The position numbers were made by a program, and so were the translations under genes. 64,000 bases of DNA from Erpobdella octoculata. Its lineage: Eukaryota; Annelida; Clitellata; Hirudinida; Erpobdellidae. Below the pieces are notes generated by a model. That model was not told where the DNA came from. It made no database searches and saw only the letters and a program-made list of their open reading frames with translations. Where the stretch lies: the NCBI GenBank assembly GCA_963978895.1, contig OZ022245.1:26419730-26483729 (forward strand). Direction: 5' to 3'. Below, piece by piece: positions 24,777 to 39,993 of the stretch (within the stretch, counting starts at the first letter, position 1; each line of letters begins with the position of its first letter).

Positions 24777-26742
24777 ATGTCTGGCTCACCGCCAAAAAGT
24801 GGCCCAGGAAGCATTTCGTGGGACCCCGCGGTACTGGACACGAATGAGGAGAGTGGGCCTGGAAAGGCCTACAAAGACCGTAGGAGAAGATCATCGTCAT
24901 ACGGGACATTCACCCGGGTTGTCATCGTGGCCGTAGACGGTAGCGATAATGCCAGAAGAGCATTCGAATGTTGGTATTATGCAGACAAGAGTAAAATTAT
25001 ATTTTCCATAAAAAATAGTATAATTATATTTTCTATAAAAAATAGTATAATTATATTTTCTATAAAAAATAGTATAATCATATTTTCTATAGAAAATAGT
25101 ATAATTATATTTTCTATAAAAAATAGTATAATCATATTTTCTATATCAAAGATTATTTTCCAATGTTTAATGGAGATATACAACGCCATTACCTTAAATT
25201 ACCATTGTCTTGATCCAATTACTTGTTAAGCTTTGAAATGGTTTCATCTAGTTCAAAAAAAGCTTATATGATAGCATTTGATAAAAAAAATTCATCTTTC
25301 GATTTTCATGATCCATCCGTTTTTTTCATGTTTTGGATCAAGCTCCAAAATTAATTCTTCTCTAACGGCGACAAATTATGAAATATATGTAGTTCTAATT
25401 CATGCAAATGATTCATTAAACGCTTTTTTATTTTCTACAAAAGGGTACATAATGAATATCTGGAAAAACGACGACTTTGTGGTCTTGGTGCACTGCCCTG
25501 AAGCTCCCAAGTTACCAACCTTAGCTTGGAAAAGTAGGACGTTCCGCTATAATATTATTAAATATGAAGTATATACTTGTGTATGTGTAATGTAGGCGTC
25601 TGGATGTGTAATTTTGCTTGCTTTCACTCCAGCTGGAATCGCTCCTCCTATTGACGAGTGGAAGAAGATATTGGGAGATATGAACAGTAGTACCAGAAAA
25701 ATTGAAGAAGACTATCAGACAGTGTGCACCCTCAAAAAGGTTGTCGGGTGACGTTTCTTTATTAATAATTAATATGTACTTGAAAGTTAAACAAGTAAGC
25801 CGTTAAAATGAGGTTTTTTTCGCAAATTCTAAGATTCGCCGGATCTTCAATTATTGTAATTTTTAAAGCAATATTTTTTTTAATTTACATATGCAAATGC
25901 AAACATTTATTTAATTGTATTTGATTTGATTTTGTTTTAGAACATTGATCATTCTTATTTTTAATTAAACACTTTTTTCAAAAATTTTAAAACTTCAACA
26001 GAATGCTTTGTCATAAAAATGTGAACCTATATTTCAAATTTCAGCTCAATTGGATTGGATGACGGAAAGTTAGTTAAATTTCTCTTTCAAGGTTTGCAAA
26101 CATTCAAGCAAGCAATCAAGACCAACGGTGAAGTTAATATAAGGGATTTAAAAACCAAATCAAAATGAGTTTGATTTTGTGTCGTTAACTATGATCGACT
26201 AATATGAATCTTATAATTATGTTTTTATGATTCTAATTTATTGAAGTTTTCAGAACTTCGCAGATTTCATTCAAAACTTACAACTAGACATTTTTATTTT
26301 ATGAAGTTTGGAAGCTCGGTGACTCACAAAAAGAGGTGAACCTGGGTCTGTTTTTGGCGACCCAACCCAGCCCAATCCACCTAAAAAGTTATATTTTCTT
26401 ACCCAACCCACAGTTAAATTACTTTCAAAAAAAAAGTTGAATCTTTATTTCAACCCAACTCAACCCAACCCACGCATGTTATAAAAAAAAATTAGACCCA
26501 ACCCATTCCCAATTCTGCTCTCAACACCATATGGTTTCTATTTTCAGATGAAGTTCAAAATGAGAGCAGAAGCAAGGAAGAACGTAGGCGAGGGTATTCT
26601 GCGCATAGCCCAAGAAGAGAACGCTGACCTGATCGTCTGCGGGTCAAAGGGAACGGGCACATCCACCTTTGCAGCTAAGGGAGTTGTAGCAGAATACGTG
26701 TCCAGAAACTCAGGCATTCCTACCTTGATTGTGCCTTCGTAA
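24777..26742 (+). CDS. Universal stress protein C
   Basis: USP-family protein, third tandem copy. Exons 24777-24969, 25444-25533, 25633-25739 and 26548-26742; phases 1, 1, 0; 194 aa. ATG 24777 has an in-frame TGA three codons upstream. The N-terminus (MSGSPPKSGPGS) keeps one PPK motif of the USP-B type. Then come SYGTFTRVVIVAVDGSDNARRAFEWY (shared beta-1, with the canonical DGS), FVVLVHCPEAPKLPT, and a C-terminal NVGEGILRIAQEENADLIVC with GSKGTGTSTFAAKG and IPTLIV. It is the closest to consensus of the three (GxxG-x9-G), but the residue after the last Gly is Val rather than Ser/Thr. Exons 2 and 3 match USP-B in length exactly, so duplication is the simplest origin. Intron 1 holds a 27-bp minisatellite. 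Confidence 0.93.
24999..25147. repeat. 27-bp minisatellite in USP-C intron 1
   Basis: Five to six copies of TTTTCTATAAAAAATAGTAT followed by AATTATA begin about 30 bases past the exon 1 donor. The period is divisible by three, so the exon 1 frame reads through the donor across the repeat (IIFSIKNSI units) if the intron is retained. Confidence 0.93.
26027..26130 (+). mobile_element. Dispersed repeat, copy 1
   Basis: Shares a ~100-base block with 33185-33305, including TATATTTCAAATTTCAGCTC, GGATGACGG and GCAAACATTCAAGCAAG. This is the type of sequence found near the ends of invertebrate non-autonomous elements. It lies in USP-C intron 3. Confidence 0.65.
26335..26515. repeat. CCCAACCC-rich low-complexity block
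   Basis: Degenerate repeats of CCCAACCCA, CCCAGCCCAA and CAACCCAACTCAACCC alternate with AT-rich DNA in USP-C intron 3. It belongs with similar GGCCCG/GGGTCGGG blocks at about 30070-30395, 36330-36500 and 63385-63475. Confidence 0.7.
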
Positions 26743-27572
26743 AAACTACATGAGCACTACTCGATAAAAAATTATCTATCTTTCAAAACGCTATCCACTG
26801 ATTAAAAAAAAACTTTTATGTAAATCTAAGGTGTTAAATGTTTTTTTTTTGTTTAAATTATGGACCACTTTAGTTGCATGAGATTAAGTTTATTTGATGA
26901 TTAGATATGAATTCGATTAGTACTTCAAAATACTGAGTTTATAAATGTTTTATTTCAATATTAATTTTATTTATACATCTACTTGCTGGCTTGTTTGATA
27001 ATATATTCTTTTAACATCTCTGGAAATGGTTACGTAGCATTTAATCTCTAAAAAGAGTTGTTTTTTTAAATGCTTCTGTAGTGTATGTACAAACCAAAGA
27101 TATTGAAGAAAAACAATTTTTTATAGGTAGGTAATAATCGATTTTTTTTCTTGTTTTAGTTCTTAATATCTGGGTAACAAGTTTCAGCTTGATTTCATAA
27201 CGAAAAGTGAGCAAAATAGCCATCCAATGGGCATGCCACAAAATCCGAGATAATACTAAAACGGATTTATTTAAAAATAAGAACTTAGAAATTACTCATG
27301 TAGTAATTGTTGGAACAAATATTACTTTTATTTTTATGCGATTAACTTTTTCATAGTAACATTAAGTTTATTTATGCACGATATAAACAATGTTCCACAA
27401 TGGAAAATATTATATCAACAAGTTGATAAAATTCCGTTCTGTGTTTTTACTTTTAATCATCTTAGAGATCGTATTGAGGGTTTCATCATTAAATAATGTA
27501 ATTATTAATTATCTTATTGGGGACCAGACATTTGCACAACGTCTGTAGTTTTCTTTACCTCAGAGTAATCTC

Positions 27573-27617
27573 GACGAAGCTGTCGAGACTTGAACTCGAA
27601 ATCTTCTGATCCGAAGA
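27573..27617 (-). pseudogene. tRNA-Arg 3'-half fragment
   Basis: The minus strand reads TCTTCGGATCAGAAGATTTC then GAGTTCAAGTCTCGACAG, matching the anticodon arm to T arm of the local tRNA-Arg. The 5' half is absent. Confidence 0.8.
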
Positions 27618-27701
27618 TAATTAATTCACAGGGAAACGTTTTTATTACGCATTTGTAAACATTTAATTAATGAAGCTATAGTAAAGTGATACCTTTGCTG
27701 A

Positions 27702-27774
27702 GGCCCCGTGGCCTAATGGATAAGGCGTCTGACTTCTGATCAGAAGCTTGCGTGTTCGAGTCTCGTCGGGGTCG
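27702..27774 (+). tRNA. tRNA-Arg (anticodon TCT), derived from the TCG family
   Basis: A 73-nt cloverleaf differing from the TCG copies at three positions: G to T in the third anticodon base (loop CTTCTGA, reading AGA), A to C in the variable region, and A to T in the 5' side of the T stem, leaving one T-T mismatch there. The acceptor stem is intact. It is probably functional, but the mismatch leaves room for a decaying copy. Confidence 0.85.
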
Positions 27775-28150
27775 TTTTTAAAACAATTACTGATCAAAAT
27801 GATCATCAAAATTTTGACAAATTGTCTTCTTAAAAATTACAATGAGAACTTAATTATAATCAGTCTAAATCTTATTTTTTCGATGCCTATTCCAACAGCA
27901 ATAGAAATTGTTCTGCTACGAAAGATTTTGTTATCCCATGATGAGCCCTCCTGCATAGGTCGGTTTTTTGGAGGGTCGCCCATGGATTCCAAAGTTCGAT
28001 CTACCTGACTGTCAAAGCAGGGTTGTGCTTTTGTGGCTGTTGTTTACATTGACTTCGACACAAATGTTAATTGCAAGTTAATGCAGACCCAATAATGCAA
28101 GTTAATCTTTCAGGTATCAGAAAGTGTTTGGCTTATTTATTTTTTTTAAA

Positions 28151-28207
28151 CACACCGACGTGACTCGAACTCGCAATCTTCTTCTGATCCAAAGTCAGAG
28201 ACCTTAT
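28151..28207 (-). pseudogene. tRNA-Arg fragment lacking the 5' end
   Basis: The minus strand reads CTCTGACTTTGGATCAGAAG followed by AAGATTGCGAGTTCGAGTCA. A TTC duplication enlarges the region after the anticodon stem, the anticodon G is changed, and the D arm and 5' acceptor strand are replaced by a TTA repeat. Confidence 0.85.
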
Positions 28208-28314
28208 TATTATTATTAAGTATAGAAAGGGGGAAAATAAACTCATTAATCTAATGAATATTTTATTATTACCTTAAAATGAATGAAGCTAATGCAAAAC
28301 GCTTTGGTTGTCAG

Positions 28315-28387
28315 GGCCCCGTGGCCTAATGGATAAGGCGTCTGACTTCGGATCAGAAGATTGCGAGTTCGAGTCTCGTCGGGGTCG
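28315..28387 (+). tRNA. tRNA-Arg (anticodon TCG)
   Basis: A complete 73-nt gene identical to the copies at 20035 and 28689. It is followed at once by TTTT, a standard polymerase III terminator. Confidence 0.96.
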
Positions 28388-28688
28388 TTTTAAGAAATAA
28401 GCTAGAATCTTTCTGATTAGCTAAAACTTTCAGGGACAGTCCTTGTAAGCAGCAAACACAGAAGCAATAGCATGTCCTGGCTTGACCGACTAATTAATGA
28501 TCGGGCCTCTAAAAAGTACCTAAGAAACTTTTCTATATGTTCTCGTTGCAGTACATTTTTCATTGTGGATGTAATAAGCATGTAATTTGATTTATTTTAA
28601 AAATCATAATTAAGATTGAAATCGTAACTTTTTACGATACAATTTGTTTGTGCTTCTGATGATCATCGATCAATAATTTTTCAAAACT

Positions 28689-28761
28689 CGACCCCGACGA
28701 GACTCGAACTCGCAATCTTCTGATCCGAAGTCAGACGCCTTATCCATTAGGCCACGGGGCC
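28689..28761 (-). tRNA. tRNA-Arg (anticodon TCG)
   Basis: A complete 73-nt gene identical to its neighbour at 28315 and convergent with it about 300 bases away. On its own strand it is followed by AGTTTTGA, containing a T4 terminator. Confidence 0.96.
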
Positions 28762-29992
28762 CCTGCCACCAGCGCTAGATTAAAAATATTCACATTGTAT
28801 TTATATAAACTGTATCTACGTCATATTTCAATCAAAAATTATAAGTTTTAATTTTCAGTTATTAAGCAAAAACACCTTTTAAATATTTTTGGGAAAATTA
28901 CCTCCGACTATTCTCCCTCGGTCATCAGGTTATATTTAGAGGAGGTGTATGTAAAATGTTCAGAAATGTGTTGTCCCTTAGAATATGTTGCCAAGGTTTT
29001 GCTGAAATGTTGTCCCTGCTTGACTCGTTCAAAATAGTGACAATGACAGTGAAGTGCCTCTAAAAAAATTATAATTTGAAATAACTATTTAGACGTGAAG
29101 AGTTTTTCATAGAAACAACTGAAACAAGGACACCTTGAAAATAGCTTCATAGAAATCGCGTACAATTGTACAACTGTAGAATGACAGTTGTAACTTTTAA
29201 GAAATATACTTGTTTTTATACAATAGTGTGCGAGCCAATCCCTAGCCTGGATTATGAAGTAATAAGGTAAACAAAGATGACCTCCTTATGATCTGAGACA
29301 CTGTCGCAAAGTGTATATTTTAAATTATTGAAGTTTTTTTTTGAAAAAACTTTAAACAATAATAAAATATTTTTATCGTGCTAAATTGAAAGTCTAAGGT
29401 GCGAATGATACCTAGCCATTACATAACATGTTATCTAGTTTAAAGATGGGCTAAATCAAAAGTTGTGCAAAACATCCAAAGCTTATAAAAACAATGATAC
29501 AAATATGAAATGTGTAATTTAAAAAAAAAAGTGATACCTTTGATCAGGTTTGTTTAACGAGACTTTAGTTTAAAAAGTTTTTGCTATTTACGGAAATTAA
29601 TGCCGACTTGCTCAAGTTGTCAAGAAGAACTTTGATTTAGATTAGCAATTATCATTGTAGATCAAAGTCTGACCAAGTCCTTGTGAGAATATTTGATTAC
29701 ATAAAATATTGCAACAGCCTTCATCGGGTGGCTTTTTTGATTATCGTATTAACAACTTAAGCTCTGCTCTAACAAATATGACTGTTCTGTTTTTTTTATT
29801 ATTATTTCGAACCCTTCTATAGGGTTTAGGACTACAGCCTAGTAGAGATGGAAGATGTCAAATCAAATGAAATAAAACCACCGTGGACAACTGGACAGCA
29901 GCAAATGAGTTACGATCGGTTTTGTTTATATGCATTATTAACGATACTACATAAATATGCAATAAGTTAAATAAATGAATATTTAAAAGTTT

Positions 29993-31603
29993 TATATATA
30001 ACTAGCAGTGCCCGTAGCGGCTTCGCTCGCATGAAATTAGAGAGTTTGAACAGTGCATCCATAGTAGAGATCAATTGTTTAGGTCTCGGCTAGGCCCGTC
30101 GACAACTTAGCCCAGCCCGTTTTAAAAACCCGAACTCCTGGCCCGGCACAGCCCGTCTGAATTAGGCCCGGCCCCTTTTTACAGGCCTAGAAGTTCTATA
30201 TACTTGATGAAAAACTTCGGCCCGTCCCACCTTGACTTCAGGTTTAGCCCGGCCCAAATAAAACCCTAAAATCACTAAAACATCTATATACTTGGTGAAA
30301 AATCTCGGCCCGTCCCACCTTGATTTAAGGTTTGGCCTGGCCCGTGTGAAGACTCTAAAATAAAGGCTTGACCCGGCCGGTGATAAACTGGACTTAGCTA
30401 CTTTTAACCGGCACAAAACTTCAAAATACTAATTTTTACATTTGTAGCACTTACAGTTTTTGAGTAGCAGTTATTTTGAAATCAAATAGCCCTTATTTCC
30501 ACCCCACATTTGAGGTCCTGGAAACCAAATTTTTAAAAAATGTTGAAACACTTATATCATTATTTTTTGAGTATATACTAAATACTAATTTTGACATCTG
30601 TAGCATTCACAGTTTTTGAGTAGCAGTTACTTTAAAAACCAAAGAAACCTTTTTTCCACCCCACATTTGAAGTCCTGAAAACCAAAATTTCAAAAAATGG
30701 TGAAACACGTATATCATTATTTTTAGAGTAGAAACTAAATACTAATTTTTACTTTTGTAGCATTCACAGTTTTTGAGTAGCAGCAACTTTAAAAACCAAG
30801 TAATCCTATTGTCCACCCCACATTTAAGGTCCTATAACCAAATTTGTAAAAAAAATGGTGAAACACGTATATCTTTATTTTTAGAATAGAAACTAAATAC
30901 TAATTTTTACATCTGTGGTATTTACAGTTTTTGAGTAGCAGTTACTTTAAAAAACAAATAACCCTATTTTCCAACCCACATTTGAGGTCCGGGAAACCAA
31001 ATTTGTGAAAAATGGTGAAACACGTATATCTTTATTTTTAGAAAAGAAACTAAATAATAATTTTTACATCTGTGGTATTTACTGTTTTTGAGTAGCAGTT
31101 ACTATAAAAGACAAATAGCCCTATTTTCCACCCAGCATTTGAAGTCCTGGAAACCAAATTTTCAAAAAATGCTAAAATACGTATTTCATTATTTTTGGAG
31201 TAGAAACTAAATACTAATTTTTACTCCTGTAGCATTAACAGTTTTTGAGTAGAAGCTACTTTAAAAACCAAATAACCCAATTTTCCAACCCACATTTGAG
31301 GTCCGGGAAACCGAATTTTCAAAAAATGGTGAAACATGTATCTTTTTATTTTTCAAAAAGAATCTATATACCAAATTTCAGAAAATATTTTTAGAAAAAA
31401 TGTTTAGAAAAAAGTTTGTTTTCCAGTTTTTTCCCCTCAGGAGCAAAATTTTCAAAAATCTTTTCTTAGCGGATGTTTACGCTATAAAAGTAATATAAGT
31501 TCCAAATTTCACGTTCCTAGGATGAGGCGTTTGAGCTCGGCGTTGATTATCAGTCAGTCATCTGTCAGTCAGTCAGGACATGTTCTTTTATATATATAGA
31601 TTT
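29993..31603 (+). mobile_element. Non-autonomous mobile element with internal satellite (Helentron/HINE-like)
   Basis: The left edge contains GCAGTGCCCGTAGCGGCTTC after TATATA. The right part has ATGAGGCGTTTGAGCTCGGC, several CAGTCAGT repeats and TTTTATATATATAGAT. Inside lie a GGCCCG-rich block (30070-30395) and six copies of a ~157-bp tandem repeat. There is no transposase or reverse transcriptase frame. This architecture (conserved ends around tandem ~150-180-bp monomers) is typical of HINE/pearl-type elements of molluscs and other invertebrates; the class assignment is inference. Confidence 0.6.
30425..31380 (+). repeat. ~157-bp satellite, six tandem copies
   Basis: The landmark TTTTTGAGTAG recurs with TGAG starting at 30461, 30617, 30774, 30932, 31089 and 31246, a spacing of 156-158 bases. 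Each unit also has CCACCCCACATTTGAGGTCC and AAAAATGGTGAAACACGTAT with substitutions. Confidence 0.93.
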
Positions 31604-31638
31604 ATTATTGTTAGTATAATAGTGCCTTCTTTCGACAG

Positions 31639-37649
<6,011 letters not shown>

Positions 37650-38763
37650 AACTATCATTATAGTTACTTAAACTAAATTTAGGAAGTGTTCTCAACTGTA
37701 ATTATAAATCCTATTCAATATATGTCTGATACCAAAGGTATTTATTGGTCACGAACAGAATACGATCATTCTCGTATTCATTGCCGTCAACAACCGAATT
37801 GGTAGAATTGCGAACTGGTAATTTATGATCAAAAAGATTAGACAAACTTTATTGAAAGAGCATCCACTCTAAGACAAATAATCGCCATAGATCGCATGCT
37901 TTAACATTGACACGAAACTTAAACGCCAACAAACACATTCATAATCAAATTTCTTCCTACGTCGACAAACGATATTAGGGCAATAACAAAAGAAACATTA
38001 ATAACGAAAATAACCCTTTTAAGTTTAATACAAGCGAGCCTGAAATTCTTATTGGGAGATAATTTTAATAAAGAAAAGAATCAAGAGAAAGAGTTGGTTA
38101 TGCATAATACCACAGAAACAGAAAAGGCCATTAAAAATTGGTACTCCGATACGATAGGTCAAATTATCGATAAACAGAGTTCACCGATAAAGGCTAAATT
38201 AACTTTATTTGAATACAAATGAATTGTCTACGACTGAAGACAAGCGCGAGATTGAATCGACTGATAAGAGTTCAAAGGAATTTGACTAAGTTAGGGAGGT
38301 CTGGGTTACTCTGATCGTAAGCTGAAGATTCAAAGAGAAGTTTTATTATGCCAAGAGGATCATCACCAGCAGATAACCTGATCTGCAGTTTACAAATCCT
38401 ACAAAATTATCCATTTTAGAACAGCAACACCAGAAAACTACAAAGAGTAACAAACACAAAGTTAAAATAAAAAATCTTAATTATTATTATTAACTACAAA
38501 TTAGTACAAATAAGCGCTGTTGAAAAAAAGATTATATTTTATACTTGCTGTTTAAGATCCAAAGCAGAGCATTCCACGAGAGTAAAAAAAAAACTAAATG
38601 ATATAAGTACAGCCATATGGGAAAGATATAATGATAATGACAATACTATAATTAAAAATTATTCGTTAACCCGAAGTTTCCGTACGGAAACACGATCCCC
38701 GAGATAACCTCGGCTCTGCGATGCGTGGAAACTAGCTCGAACATCAAAGGAAAATAGATATAA

Positions 38764-38769
38764 TTTATT
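38764..38769 (-). terminator. Candidate polyadenylation signal of elongin B
   Basis: AATAAA on the minus strand starts about 22 bases after the stop codon, which would give a very short 3' UTR. Confidence 0.35.
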
Positions 38770-38791
38770 AAAAAAAAAAATTTCCACACAA

Positions 38792-39993
38792 TCAATCCTG
38801 GGCATGAGATGAAACTGTCTCCTGTGGTTTCATGACCTCCGGAAGGTCAGGAGGTGTCGACAGCTCTGTTATGTCCAGTTGTTCGAAAGCACCGTCTGAA
38901 AAAAATAGAATGTTACAAACATAAAAATATCTCCCTCAGAACTAACGAGTTATATATGTAACGCTTTTCAGACACAAATAAGGTTAGGAAAATAATTTGG
39001 CTTCACAATTTTGTGAGATTCAAATTCTAGATCATATTTCCACTCATTATCAATCGCTATACAAGCTTACAAACTACAATCAAATAGTATCTAACCACCA
39101 TACAAATGGTTGTCATAAAACTAAACTCATTTAAACCATACCTTCTTGTTTAAAGACCAGGCCCACAGTAGCCGGAGACTGAGCCTTGGCCGCTGAATTT
39201 GTAAAGCCAACTTCTCCAAGCGTCTTGTTATCGTCTAAAGTCTACAAAATTTTAATAAGTTATCCTGAGCTCATAGAAATTGAGTCAGTGCTATAATAAA
39301 ACAACAGTGAATAGTAGAATAGAAAAATAAAAACCTGTTTAAAACAATACAGTAAACTGATTCTGTATCAAAACATGAATAACTTTTTGGGAATCATTTA
39401 CTTTGAAGGGTTGAGATGGTTAGAGAAAGATTCGCAACGGGACTACTGTAGGGCCTACAGTGTAGGCTCGTAACTTGAACACTGTGGGCCAAACCCGTCA
39501 AAGTAAATGCTTACCAACTTATGAATAAAAAAATGTAGCTGGTTCAATTACTTGATTATCCTTGTATAGCATCATCTCTTCGACATTTCTTTTAAGGATG
39601 CCTTTAATCATTTTCTTTAGCTCAAGAACCTGCGTTGTTTCCTTGACATCCAAGAAAACAGTAGTGTTCTTGCGTCTAACCATAAGAAAGACATCCTGAC
39701 GAAAGTAAGATCACATTTTTTATTAAAACTTGAGACAGTTACTTAATAAGTCTAATAAGATAATAAGAGGTACGCCTAGTTACGCTCAGAAGAGCCATTA
39801 CAAGGTAATCTTCAAAGTTTAGTAAAAAAATCAATTTTTAAATAAATAGCAAAAACCTAATAAAACAATAACAAAAAATTATCAGACAATTAAAGATTAG
39901 AAGCATTAATCGGAGCATCACTCAACTCACCATGTTTTTATTAACAATGATGATGAAGCGCTTATCGCCCAAGTTAACAATGCACAATTTCAT
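38792..39993 (-). CDS. elob: Elongin B (ubiquitin-like adaptor)
   Basis: Elongin B pairs with elongin C as an adaptor in Cullin-2/5 RING E3 ligases (VHL/SOCS-box) and in the elongin transcription-elongation complex. Minus-strand exons 39993-39931, 39695-39552, 39241-39142 and 38895-38792; phases 0, 0, 1. Seen: [57 protein letters not shown] and the tail [14 protein letters not shown], all matching the family. The family's usual start is MDVFL. Here that Met is the last codon of the first exon, directly at a GTGAGT donor, and an in-frame ATG 20 codons upstream ([13 protein letters not shown]) would give 136 aa instead of 116 (human 118). The shorter form is the more likely protein. Convergent with the SLC22 gene; about 1.1 kb separates them. 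Confidence 0.95.
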
